64,000 nt of DNA from an uncultured Ruminococcus sp. (GTDB lineage Bacteria > Bacillota > Clostridia > Oscillospirales > Ruminococcaceae): positions 186,001 to 250,000 of the forward strand of contig CAKSAK010000004.1 in assembly GCA_934435205.1 (NCBI GenBank), in the 5' to 3' direction. The notes under the pieces are model-generated. The model saw only the letters and a list, made by a program, of their open reading frames with translations, did not search any database and had not been told where the DNA came from. The first letter of the stretch is position 1. Every line of letters starts with the position of its first letter. This document shows, in pieces, positions 28,101-36,068 of this stretch. Position numbers and translations under genes: made by a program.

Positions 28101-28962
28101 CTGTCTGAACCCATTGGGCGTACCTTCCCGTATGAACATCGGTCAGGTGCTTGAAGTTCATCTTGGTATGGCTGCAAAGGCTCTTGGCTGGAAGATAATG
28201 ACCCCTGTATTCGATGGCGCTCACGAGGCTGACATCAGAGAATGCTTCAAAATGGCTCAGCAGAATTATCTGGAGCATAAGGACGATGAGTTCACTCTCC
28301 ACACAATGGACGAGGTCATCAACCCTAACGCTCTGAGCATGAGCGAGGACGGCAAGTTCACTGTATATGACGGAAGAACAGGCGAGAAGTTCGATAACAG
28401 AGTTACAGTCGGTTATATGTACTACCTGAAGCTCCACCACCTCGTAGACGATAAGATCCACGCACGTTCAGTTGGTCCTTACTCACTGGTAACACAGCAG
28501 CCACTCGGCGGTAAGGCTCAGTTCGGCGGTCAGAGATTCGGAGAAATGGAAGTTTGGGCGCTCGAAGCTTACGGTGCTGCTTATACACTTCAGGAGATCC
28601 TTACAGTTAAGTCTGACGATACTGTGGGAAGAGTCAAGACATACGAGGCTATCGTTAAGGGACAGAACGTTCCTAAGCCTGGTGTTCCTGAGGCGTTCAA
28701 GGTACTTGTTAAGGAGCTTCAGTCACTTGGTCTGGATCTCAAGGTACTCAACATCAATAACGAGGAAATAGATCTTAAGCAGTCGTTCGACGAGGACGAG
28801 GAGCTTGTTCCACAGCCTGCTATCGAAGAGCATATCGACTTCGGCGTTGACGAGGGCGATCTCGACGAGGGCTTTATGGCTGAAGACGAGAACGGAACTT
28901 CCGAGCTGGAGGGCAGCGCAGCTTCCGACGAGTCTGATCTGTTCCTTAATGACGGTGAATAA
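25138..28962 (+). CDS. rpoB: DNA-directed RNA polymerase subunit beta
   Basis: This 1274-residue subunit forms the catalytic core of RNA polymerase with beta-prime. The rifampicin-binding region (about 500-565) reads SQFMDQNNPLAELTHKRR then SALGPGG, with sensitive-type residues at the usual resistance positions. The C-terminal part has KMAGRHGNKG and the GGKAQFGGQRFGEMEVWAL clamp segment. An acidic tail follows (about 1215-1274, rich in Asp/Glu), longer than in Bacillus. The ATG at 25138 is preferred since AAGGAG lies at 25121-25126; an in-frame GTG at 25126 overlaps that site. It is transcribed with rpoC. Confidence 0.98.
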   Translation: MVNVKDVKLGKNTRKSFAKINEVLEMPNLIEVQKNSYQWFLDEGLKEVFRDVSAITDYNGTLELTFVGYHFDEEAKYSVAECKARDVTYAVPLRVTARLNNTETGEIKESEVFMGDFPKMTDSGTFVINGAERVIVSQLVRSPGVYYAFDKDKTGKDLFKTTVIPNRGAWLEYEMDSNDVVYVRIDKNRKIPLTTFLRSLGIGTNEEIEEVFGPDERLTQTIMQKDQTANREEALLEVYKKLRPGEPPTVDSAVTHLNNLFFDAKRYDLSRFGRYKYNKKLGVGSRLSGHRLSRPVVNPMTGEVMAEAGDLISFDKAMEIETAGVMEVYVDVEVKEHLTSATGEAVTKLEECEVKIIGNGMVDINAYVDFDCTELGINEKVSFKALKEVLEDSENEEELKENIRLKADDLVPKHITIDDIIATVSYFLNLCEGVGTVDDIDHLGNRRIRSVGELLQNQFRIGFTRMERVIRERMNIQSQGTEVVTPTALINIRPITAAIREFFGSSPLSQFMDQNNPLAELTHKRRLSALGPGGLSRDRAGFEVRDVHYTHYGRMCPIETPEGPNIGLISYLASFARINEYGFIEAPYRRVDKETGVVTDEVVYMTADVEDNYMVAQANEPLTEENKFARPKVNGRYRDQILEIEREKIDFMDVSPKMVVSVATACIPFLENDDANRALMGSNMQRQAVPLLKTESPIVGTGMEYKACLDSGVAVVSKNAGVVESVDADKIVIREDSGMLRTYELTKFKRSNAGTCTNQRPIVNKGERIEANQIIGDGPATSNGELSLGKNALIGFMTWEGYNYEDAVLLNENLVKQDKYTSIHIEEYETEARDTKLGPEEITRDIPNVGEDALKDLDENGIIRIGAEVRSGDILVGKVTPKGETELTAEERLLRAIFGEKAREVRDNSLKVPHGEAGTIIDVKIFTRENCDELSPGVNMLVRCYIAQKRKISVGDKMAGRHGNKGVVSRILPQEDMPFLEDGTPLDICLNPLGVPSRMNIGQVLEVHLGMAAKALGWKIMTPVFDGAHEADIRECFKMAQQNYLEHKDDEFTLHTMDEVINPNALSMSEDGKFTVYDGRTGEKFDNRVTVGYMYYLKLHHLVDDKIHARSVGPYSLVTQQPLGGKAQFGGQRFGEMEVWALEAYGAAYTLQEILTVKSDDTVGRVKTYEAIVKGQNVPKPGVPEAFKVLVKELQSLGLDLKVLNINNEEIDLKQSFDEDEELVPQPAIEEHIDFGVDEGDLDEGFMAEDENGTSELEGSAASDESDLFLNDGE

Positions 28963-28989
28963 TTTTGCACAGTAACTAAATAAGCTGAG

Positions 28990-29025
28990 GTCAAAGGGCG
29001 GAAGGCTCCGCCCCTGCGACCGTTT
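28990..29025 (+). other. Structured rpoB-rpoC spacer
   Basis: The 119-bp spacer contains a GC-rich hairpin (GGGCGGA-AGGC-TCCGCCC, about 28997-29014) within an outer GGTC/GACC pair. No T-run follows, so it is not a standard terminator; it could be a processing or mRNA-stability element. Confidence 0.4.
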
Positions 29026-29081
29026 CATATAGAAGTCGGCTGTTGCCGTGCTTCAAACTAAACAGGAAGAGGGTACTGCTG

Positions 29082-32000
29082 TTGGAATTCAATGAGTTTG
29101 CATCAATCAAGATCGGTCTTGCTTCGCCTCAGAAGATCCGTGAGTGGTCTTACGGCGTTGTTACCAGACCTGAAACAATAAACTATCGTACTCAGAAGCC
29201 GGAAAAGGACGGATTGTTCTGCGAAAAGATATTCGGACCTTCAAAGGACTGGGAGTGTCACTGCGGTAAATATAAGAAAATTCGCTTTAAAGGCAAAGTC
29301 TGCGAGCGCTGCGGCGTTGAGGTAACAAGAGCCAAGGTTCGTAGAGAGAGAATGGGTCACATCGAGCTTGCTGCACCTGTTTCTCATATTTGGTATTTCA
29401 AGGGAACTCCGTCAAGAATAGGACAGATGCTTGAAATATCACAGAAAAGACTTGAAGAAGTTCTTTACTTCACAAAATACATCGTTATAGATCCAGGTAA
29501 CACTGAGCTTATCAAGGGTCAGCTCCTTACCGAAAAGGATTATAGCGAAATGCAGGAAAAGTATGACGAGGACGAGTTCAGAGCCGGCATGGGCGCTGAG
29601 GCTATCAAGGAGCTTCTTGAAGAGATCGACCTTGAGAAGCTCTCAGAAGAGCTTAAAACTGAGCTTAAGGATCTTCCTGCGGGTCAGAAGCGTATCAAGC
29701 TTCTGAAAAGACTGGAGATCGTTGAGGCTTTCAGAACATCAGGCAACAGACCTGAGTGGATGATACTCGAGGCTATACCTGTTATACCGCCTGATATCAG
29801 ACCTATGGTACTGCTGGACGGCGGAAGATACGCAACCAGCGACCTTAATGACCTTTACAGACGTGTTATCAACAGAAATAACCGTCTTAAGAAAATGCTG
29901 GAGCTTGAAGCACCTGACATCATCGTTAGAAACGAAAAGAGAATGCTTCAGGAAGCTGTTGACGCACTTATCGACAACGGCAGACACGGCAGACCTGTTA
30001 CAGGTCCAAACAACAGAGCATACAAGTCACTTTCAGATATGCTCAAAGGTAAGCAGGGACGTTTCAGACAGAACCTCCTTGGTAAGCGTGTTGACTATTC
30101 AGGACGTTCGGTTATCGTCGTAGGCCCTGAGCTTAAGATGTATCAGTGCGGTCTGCCAAAGGAAATGGCTCTTGAGCTGTTCAAGCCTTTCGTTATGAAA
30201 AGACTTGTTGACACCAATCCTGCTATCAACATCAAGTCTGCAAGGAAAAAGGTAGACAGAGCTGAGCCAGAGGTTTGGGACGCACTTGAAAACGTTATTC
30301 AGGGTCACCCTGTAATGCTCAACCGTGCGCCTACACTTCACAGACTTGGTATTCAGGCATTCGAGCCTATCCTTGTAGAGGGCAGAGCTATCAAGCTTCA
30401 CCCACTGGTTTGTACAGCGTTCAACGCTGACTTCGACGGCGACCAGATGGCCGTTCACCTGCCGATTTCAGCAGAGGCTCAGGCTGAGGCAAGATTCCTT
30501 ATGCTGGCTGCCAACAACCTGTTGAAGCCTTCTGACGGACGTCCTGTTGCAGTTCCTACACAGGATATGATACTTGGCTCTTACTATCTGACGCTGCAGA
30601 AAGACGGTGAGCCGGGCGAGGGCAAGGTGTTCAGAGATGTGAACGAGGCTCTTATGGCTTACGATCAGCACATCGTTTCACTCCACGCTGCTATCAAGGT
30701 AAGGATAACCAAGCAGATAGGCGACAAGCAGGTATCAAAGGTGATAGACGCTACAGTCGGAAGACTTATCTTCAACTCTATCATTCCTCAGAATCTTGGC
30801 TTTGTTGACAGAACAAATTCTGAAAAGCAGTTTGATCTTGAGATAAGCTTCCTTGTAAAGAAGAAGCAGCTTTCTGATATCATTGATAAATGTATCCAGA
30901 AGCACGGTACTACTACAACTTCCGAAGTTCTCGACAACATCAAGAGCCTTGGTTATAAGTATTCTACAAAGTCTGCTATCACAGTTGCAGTATGCGACGC
31001 TTCTATCCCTGAGGCTAAGAAGGATATCCTTGCTAAGGCTGACGGACTTGTTGACAAGATCGACAAGCAGTACAAGAGAGGTTATATTTCAAGAGAAGAG
31101 AAGTCCAAGAAGTTCATCGAGATCTGGAACAACGCTACAGACGAAGTTACAGAGGCTCTGAAAGCTAACCTTGACCCATATAACCCTATCAACATGATGG
31201 CTGACTCAGGTGCCCGTGGTTCTATCAACCAGATCAGACAGCTTGCAGGTATGCGTGGACTTATCGCCAACACATCAGGTTCAACAATCGAGATGCCTAT
31301 CAGAGCTAACTACCGTGAGGGTCTTAACATTCTGGAATACTTCATTTCTTCCAGAGGTGCGAGAAAGGGACTTGCCGATACAGCTCTGCGTACTGCTGAC
31401 TCAGGTTACCTTACAAGACGTCTTGTTGACGTTTCTCAGGACGTTATCATTCGTCAGGAGGATTGCGGTACTCACGTTGGTATCGAGATATTCGACATTA
31501 AGAACGGCAACGAAATGATCGAGCCTCTCAGTGAGAGACTTGTGGGCAGATACCTTGTTGAGGACCTTAAGGATCCTAAGACAGGCGAGATGATCTGCTC
31601 AAGAAACAAGCTCATCAACGTTCATGACGCTGAAAGAATAGTCGCAGCACTTGAGGCTGAGGGCAAGGATTCAATCTCTATCAGATCAGTTCTCCAGTGT
31701 CAGGCTAAGCACGGCGTTTGCGCTAAGTGCTACGGCGCTAACCTTGCAAACGGCAATATCGTACAGGTCGGCGAGGCTGTCGGCGTAATCTCCGCTCAGT
31801 CTATCGGTGAGCCTGGTACACAGCTTACAATGAGAACGTTCCACACCGGTGGTATCGCTTCTGCGGAAGATATCACACAGGGTCTTCCTAGAGTCGAGGA
31901 GCTGTTTGAGAGCAGACGTCCAAAGGGTGCTGCTATCATTACAAGGATCGACGGCGTAGTTAGGATCGAGGAGGTCAAGAAGACCAAGCAGATCACTGTT

Positions 32001-32660
32001 ACAAGCGAGGACACTGAAAATCCTGAGCAGGAGTCTTATGCTATTCCATACGGCTACAAGATAAGAGTTCGTGAGGGACAGGCTGTTACAGCCGGTGAGC
32101 CGCTCACAGAGGGTTCTATCAATCCTGCTGATATCCTTGCGGTTAATGGTCCTAAGGCTGTTCAGAACTACATCATCACCGAAGTTCAGAAGGTTTACCG
32201 TCTGCAGGGTGTTGATATCAACGATAAGCATATCGAAGTTATCGTTCGTCAGATGATGAGAAAGGTCAAGATCGACGATTCAGGTTCAAGCTATCTGCTC
32301 CCTGGTTCACTTATCGACAGAGGAGAGGTCGCAAGACTTAACGAGGAGATACAGGCTCAGATCGACGCTGGCGACGAGAACGCAAGACTTATCACAACTG
32401 TTCCTGTTCTTCAGGGTATCACAAAGGCTTCAAGCTACTCGGATTCATTCCTGTCGGCTGCTTCATTCCAGGAGACAACTAAGGCTCTTACAGACGCAGC
32501 TATCAGAGGCAAGACCGATAAGCTCATGGGTCTTAAGGAAAATGTTATTATCGGTAAGCTCATTCCTGCCGGTACCGGTATGGACGTTTACAACAACGTT
32601 CAGGTGGTCAAGAATGAGAGTGCGGCTAACCATAACACCGCAGAAACACCGTTGTATTAA
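29082..32660 (+). CDS. rpoC: DNA-directed RNA polymerase subunit beta'
   Basis: This 1192-residue subunit carries the active-site NADFDGD motif (about residue 448), which binds the catalytic Mg. The N-terminal zinc site is seen as CHCGKYK and CERCG, and a second cysteine cluster as CQAKHGVCAKCYG. The start is assigned to a TTG at 29082, with AGGAAGAGGG about 8 bp upstream. It gives the family's usual opening (EFNEFASIKIGLASP). Sequence upstream in the same frame does not look like RpoC. A strong terminator follows. Confidence 0.97.
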   Translation: MEFNEFASIKIGLASPQKIREWSYGVVTRPETINYRTQKPEKDGLFCEKIFGPSKDWECHCGKYKKIRFKGKVCERCGVEVTRAKVRRERMGHIELAAPVSHIWYFKGTPSRIGQMLEISQKRLEEVLYFTKYIVIDPGNTELIKGQLLTEKDYSEMQEKYDEDEFRAGMGAEAIKELLEEIDLEKLSEELKTELKDLPAGQKRIKLLKRLEIVEAFRTSGNRPEWMILEAIPVIPPDIRPMVLLDGGRYATSDLNDLYRRVINRNNRLKKMLELEAPDIIVRNEKRMLQEAVDALIDNGRHGRPVTGPNNRAYKSLSDMLKGKQGRFRQNLLGKRVDYSGRSVIVVGPELKMYQCGLPKEMALELFKPFVMKRLVDTNPAINIKSARKKVDRAEPEVWDALENVIQGHPVMLNRAPTLHRLGIQAFEPILVEGRAIKLHPLVCTAFNADFDGDQMAVHLPISAEAQAEARFLMLAANNLLKPSDGRPVAVPTQDMILGSYYLTLQKDGEPGEGKVFRDVNEALMAYDQHIVSLHAAIKVRITKQIGDKQVSKVIDATVGRLIFNSIIPQNLGFVDRTNSEKQFDLEISFLVKKKQLSDIIDKCIQKHGTTTTSEVLDNIKSLGYKYSTKSAITVAVCDASIPEAKKDILAKADGLVDKIDKQYKRGYISREEKSKKFIEIWNNATDEVTEALKANLDPYNPINMMADSGARGSINQIRQLAGMRGLIANTSGSTIEMPIRANYREGLNILEYFISSRGARKGLADTALRTADSGYLTRRLVDVSQDVIIRQEDCGTHVGIEIFDIKNGNEMIEPLSERLVGRYLVEDLKDPKTGEMICSRNKLINVHDAERIVAALEAEGKDSISIRSVLQCQAKHGVCAKCYGANLANGNIVQVGEAVGVISAQSIGEPGTQLTMRTFHTGGIASAEDITQGLPRVEELFESRRPKGAAIITRIDGVVRIEEVKKTKQITVTSEDTENPEQESYAIPYGYKIRVREGQAVTAGEPLTEGSINPADILAVNGPKAVQNYIITEVQKVYRLQGVDINDKHIEVIVRQMMRKVKIDDSGSSYLLPGSLIDRGEVARLNEEIQAQIDAGDENARLITTVPVLQGITKASSYSDSFLSAASFQETTKALTDAAIRGKTDKLMGLKENVIIGKLIPAGTGMDVYNNVQVVKNESAANHNTAETPLY

Positions 32661-32670
32661 TGACTTTTAT

Positions 32671-32712
32671 ATCAGCCTGCATGGTTCATTCATGCGGGCT
32701 GATTTTTTTTAT
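32671..32712 (+). terminator. Terminator of rpoBC
   Basis: ATCAGCC-T-GCATG pairs with CATGC-G-GGCTGAT, followed by TTTTTTTT. Confidence 0.9.
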
Positions 32713-32719
32713 TTTTTTC

Positions 32720-32748
32720 TGAAACCTTTTTGGAACTTGCGGCGTTTT
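32720..32748 (+). promoter_or_regulatory. Possible autoregulated ECF-type promoter
   Basis: TGAAAC (32720-32725), 17 bp, and CGTTTT (32743-32748), directly upstream of the ECF sigma gene, resemble the TGAAAC...CGT pattern of many ECF promoters. No SigA-type promoter is evident in the gap. Confidence 0.4.
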
Positions 32749-32771
32749 AGTATATGAAGGGAAGTGAAAGC

Positions 32772-33239
32772 ATGAAGAATATTGCCGAAAGCGAATACCG
32801 CCAGCTTGTGGAGGAGTATTCGGATATGGTAACAAGGCTTTGCGTGGTGCACACGGGAAATTTTTCCGACGCTGAGGACTGCTATCAGAACGTGTTCTTC
32901 AAGCTTTTCAAGCAGATGAAAAAAGGCAGTCTGCCAAACCCGAAAGCGTGGCTTATCAGAGTGGCTCTCAACGAATGCCGAAGTGTTTTGCGGTATCGTT
33001 TGAGGAAAAACACAGTCGATCTGAGCAGCATAACGTCTTTCTCAAAGGACGGCAGCGACATAGAGATACTTGACCTTATTTTCAGACTTCCCCCGAAATA
33101 CAGAGATAGTATTTATCTTTATTACTTTGAGGAGCTGTCGGTGCAGGAGATAGCCGAGCTTACTAAGATAAAGGAAAATACAATAAAAACGCATTTGAAA
33201 CGTGGAAGAGAACAACTGAAGGATATGATAATGTTGTGA
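32772..33239 (+). CDS. ECF-type RNA polymerase sigma factor
   Basis: This 155-residue protein has sigma region 2 (about 5-75: SDAEDCYQNVFFKLF) and region 4 (about 100-150: LPPKYRDSIYLYYFEELSVQ, then a helix-turn-helix EIAELTKIKENTIKTHLKRG). No region 1 or 3 is present, as in ECF factors. AGGGAAG lies 9 bp before the ATG at 32772. The downstream gene encodes a probable membrane anti-sigma factor, the usual partner. Its position between rpoC and rpsL is unusual. A dispersed palindromic repeat (33273-33316) sits between sigma and anti-sigma. Confidence 0.9.
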   Translation: MKNIAESEYRQLVEEYSDMVTRLCVVHTGNFSDAEDCYQNVFFKLFKQMKKGSLPNPKAWLIRVALNECRSVLRYRLRKNTVDLSSITSFSKDGSDIEILDLIFRLPPKYRDSIYLYYFEELSVQEIAELTKIKENTIKTHLKRGREQLKDMIML

Positions 33240-33404
33240 ACTATATGAATGACAATAAAAACCTAGGGCATTGGGACGTCGCATTTCTGTGAAACAGAAA
33301 TTGAGCCGCTCCCCTACAGGAGCGGTAAAAACATTAAGTAGGGGCTGGCATTTTAGACATAACATTATAGTTTGCAATGATAATATCACAGAAAGGAGCA
33401 GAAA
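33240..33404. repeat. Palindromic unit between sigma and anti-sigma genes
   Basis: GGGACGTCG, an inner ATTTCTGT/ACAGAAAT hairpin and CTCCCCTAC (33273-33316) form a long-loop unit nearly identical to 24171-24216. The remaining spacer is short and carries an AAAGGAGC site for the next gene. Confidence 0.7.
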
Positions 33405-34748
33405 ATGAAAAAAATAAACGCTTTTTACTGCATTAAAACTCCTTCGGAATGGAAGGAGCGTGCGCTTATGTATGACAGACCTATAGAGAAAAAGAAAACG
33501 AAGCTTACGGGCTTTCAGCTTGCAGGTGCGGTGTTTGCGGCTTTGCTTCTTGTGGTGGGCGGTGCGCTGACGCTTTATCGCAGCGGTGATGAGCATAAGA
33601 TCAATGTCGGTATGCAGCAGCCAAGTATCGACAGTTCGGAAAGCCTTGACAGCACTGAGCTTACGGCTGATTTAGAACAGGCACAAAATGCGCTCAAACA
33701 GGTCGTTAAAGACAAAGAGATAACGGCGGTCGGAACGTATGCAGGCTGCGGCTCGGACGGAACGGGATATCTTTTTGTCGATAAGATATATGTTGAGAAA
33801 TACACTGTTAAAAAGGGCGAATTGATCGACTATGTTACTGTGAATGAATATGAATACCTGAAATACCACTATTACGCTGCGTTTAAACTTGATTTCAGAG
33901 CGAAAGATGTTACCACAGGGAAGTTTGTTTATGCGGACGAACTGAAAGTGGGCGAAAAAATCGCAGTCGGCACAAACTGCGATAATCTGAGTAATTGGAA
34001 CTCGGATGAGATCGCAACAGGTCTTGACGAAACGGTCGGTGGCGACAGCTTTGGAACAGACTTCTATTATTCACTTAGATCATCAATAGCCTATGCTTAT
34101 GATATCGACAGTTCAAAGGATACAGGCAAGGAAAAGCTTGATAAGCTCATTCTTGATAGTGTACAGCATATATACGAAGATATGATACTGCAAGCTGACG
34201 ACTTCAGCATTGTGCTAAATCCTGTTGAAAAGGACTGGGGATTTAAAATTGATACGCTGGTAAATTCTGTTAAGCATATCAATTATGATGCTGACAATTA
34301 CGAAAGGGATATTATCTATCCGCTGATAATAACACCAATTCAAAAGGGTAAAGCCATAAACGTTTCCGCAGCAGGAGGGTCAAAGGAAGGCATAATTATC
34401 AAGGTGGACGGAAGATATTTCAGTATAACTTCCAATTATAAGGATATTGTGGAGCAGGACGATACTAATAATGAATGGTACGGTTCCGAAAGTGCGACGG
34501 TAAAGAACAACAGAAATTACTTCTTTGATGAAAATGAATGGCTCGTTGCAATTAAATTCGCAACGGGTGCAAACACCTATTTTAGTGATGATCTGAAACT
34601 TTATATCAACGAAGTACAAAACGATATAACCTATTCGGACAAGACTGACGACAGCGATTGTGTTATAACTTATCATAGATTCAGCGAGGCAGAGGTCGAA
34701 GTGGCGGATAAAGGAGAAATTTTAGATACAGACAGCAAGACGGAATGA
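33405..34748 (+). CDS. Probable membrane-bound anti-sigma factor or sigma-associated sensor
   Basis: This 447-residue protein has a short cytoplasmic N-terminus (about 1-36; FYCIKTPSEWKERAL, like the start of small anti-sigma domains), one membrane helix (about 38-58) and a long extracellular part. That part has no family I recognise, is rich in Lys, Asp and Tyr, and ends in an acidic tail. Its position directly after an ECF sigma gene, plus this topology, suggests that it holds the sigma factor at the membrane and senses an external signal. This function is inferred from context. A terminator follows. Confidence 0.6.
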   Translation: MKKINAFYCIKTPSEWKERALMYDRPIEKKKTKLTGFQLAGAVFAALLLVVGGALTLYRSGDEHKINVGMQQPSIDSSESLDSTELTADLEQAQNALKQVVKDKEITAVGTYAGCGSDGTGYLFVDKIYVEKYTVKKGELIDYVTVNEYEYLKYHYYAAFKLDFRAKDVTTGKFVYADELKVGEKIAVGTNCDNLSNWNSDEIATGLDETVGGDSFGTDFYYSLRSSIAYAYDIDSSKDTGKEKLDKLILDSVQHIYEDMILQADDFSIVLNPVEKDWGFKIDTLVNSVKHINYDADNYERDIIYPLIITPIQKGKAINVSAAGGSKEGIIIKVDGRYFSITSNYKDIVEQDDTNNEWYGSESATVKNNRNYFFDENEWLVAIKFATGANTYFSDDLKLYINEVQNDITYSDKTDDSDCVITYHRFSEAEVEVADKGEILDTDSKTE

Positions 34749-34760
34749 GGGAATATATTT

Positions 34761-34801
34761 GCAGGGCAGGGCGTGAAAAGCCGCTGCCCTGTGCTTTTTA
34801 T
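34761..34801 (+). terminator. Terminator after the anti-sigma gene
   Basis: GCAGGGCAG (34761-34769) pairs with CTGCCCTGTGC (34784-34794, one bulge), followed by TTTTTA. Confidence 0.75.
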
Positions 34802-34862
34802 AGCTTTTGACAGAAAATTTAACTGAAATTTTCAAAAAGTTAAAAAAGTCAAGAAAAAGTGC

Positions 34863-34891
34863 TTGACAAGCGGCGGAGAATGGTGTATAAT
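34863..34891 (+). promoter_or_regulatory. Consensus SigA promoter of the str operon
   Basis: TTGACA (34863-34868), 17 bp, TATAAT (34886-34891), 65 bp upstream of rpsL. Confidence 0.88.
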
Positions 34892-34955
34892 ATCAAGGTA
34901 TGCTGATGTATTGTATATCGGCGTATAGTATCAAATCTATGAAAGGAGAGAAAAT

Positions 34956-35381
34956 ATGCCAACCTTTAACCAGTTAGTAAGAAAAGGAAGAAATGTCCTT
35001 GCAGACAAGTCTACAGCTCCTGCTCTTCAGAAGGGTTTCAACTCAAAGAAGAAGGTAGTTATCGATCAGAGCTGCCCACAGAAGCGTGGTGTTTGCACAG
35101 TAGTAAGAACTGCTACACCTAAGAAGCCAAACTCAGCTATGAGAAAGGTTGCCAGAGTTAAGCTCACAAACGGTAACGAAGTTACAGCTTATATCCCTGG
35201 TATCGGACACAATCTTCAGGAGCACTCCGTTGTTCTTATCAGAGGCGGACGTGTTAAGGACCTCCCTGGTGTAAGATATCACATCATCAGAGGCACTCTC
35301 GACGCTCAGGGCGTTGCTAAGAGAATGCAGGCGAGATCCAAGTATGGTGCTAAGAGACCAAAGGCAGGAGCAGCCAAGTAA
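34956..35381 (+). CDS. rpsL: 30S ribosomal protein S12
   Basis: This 141-residue protein is slightly longer than E. coli S12, as is normal in Firmicutes. The decoding-site loops are intact: TPKKPNSAMRK and GRVKDLPGVRYH, with the lysines whose mutation gives streptomycin resistance still Lys. GAAAGGAGAG precedes the ATG. It is the first gene of the str operon, followed by rpsG after an unusually long spacer. Confidence 0.98.
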   Translation: MPTFNQLVRKGRNVLADKSTAPALQKGFNSKKKVVIDQSCPQKRGVCTVVRTATPKKPNSAMRKVARVKLTNGNEVTAYIPGIGHNLQEHSVVLIRGGRVKDLPGVRYHIIRGTLDAQGVAKRMQARSKYGAKRPKAGAAK

Positions 35382-35502
35382 TCAAAAACTGAAAAGCTCA
35401 TTTTAGTAACAAGGTAATAACTCATTGTCGCATATTGCGAAGACCACAGTTTATGTGGAGTGATTAATATATATTAGTTGACTCTACAAGGAACTGACGG
35501 GG

Positions 35503-35532
35503 CTGTAAAACGGCTGTGTGCCGTGGTTACAG
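35503..35532 (+). promoter_or_regulatory. Hairpin in the long rpsL-rpsG spacer
   Basis: CTGTAA and ACGGC pair with GCCGT and TTACAG around a TGTGT loop, 45 bp before the rpsG start. The spacer is 195 bp; in many bacteria it is far shorter. In E. coli S7 binds the S12-S7 spacer to repress translation, so this could be a comparable site. That is only an inference. Confidence 0.35.
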
Positions 35533-35576
35533 AGCGAGTACCTGTGAATTCATTATTTGTGAAGGAGGGAATTAAA

Positions 35577-36047
35577 GTGCCAAGAAGAGGTAGAGTTACA
35601 AAGAGAGACGTGCTTCAGGATCCAGTATACAATTCTAAGCTTGTTACACGTCTTGTAAACAACATCATGCTCGACGGTAAGAAGGGTGTTGCCCAGAAGA
35701 TCGTTTACGGAGCATTTGAAATTGTCGAAGAAAAGACAGGCAGACCTGCTCTTGAAGTATTCCAGGAGGCTATGGATAACATTATGCCTGAGCTGGAGGT
35801 CAAGGCTCGCCGTGTAGGCGGTGCGACTTACCAGGTACCAATGGAGGTTCGTCCTGACAGAAGACAGACACTTGGTCTGAGATGGATAACAAAGTATTCT
35901 CGTGAGAGAAACGAGGATACAATGAGAGAGAGACTCGCAGCAGAGATCCTCGACGCTCTTAACGGCGTTGGCGGCTCATGCAAGAAGCGTGACGAAACTC
36001 ATAAGATGGCTGAAGCTAACAAGGCTTTTGCTCATTACAGATGGTAA
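35577..36047 (+). CDS. rpsG: 30S ribosomal protein S7
   Basis: The product is 156 residues, the normal length for S7, which nucleates assembly of the 30S head. It opens PRRGRVTKRDVLQDP and has the 16S-binding segment RRVGGATYQVPMEVRP. The start is a GTG at 35577 with a strong GAAGGAGG 8 bp upstream; the frame is open further upstream but lacks S7 similarity. fusA follows 21 bp later. Confidence 0.97.
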   Translation: MPRRGRVTKRDVLQDPVYNSKLVTRLVNNIMLDGKKGVAQKIVYGAFEIVEEKTGRPALEVFQEAMDNIMPELEVKARRVGGATYQVPMEVRPDRRQTLGLRWITKYSRERNEDTMRERLAAEILDALNGVGGSCKKRDETHKMAEANKAFAHYRW

Positions 36048-36068
36048 GAGGTATAAAGGAGGATATAT

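Noticed and set aside
28997..29014. rpoB-rpoC hairpin as a terminator
   Set aside because: There is no T-run after it, and rpoC needs transcription through this point.
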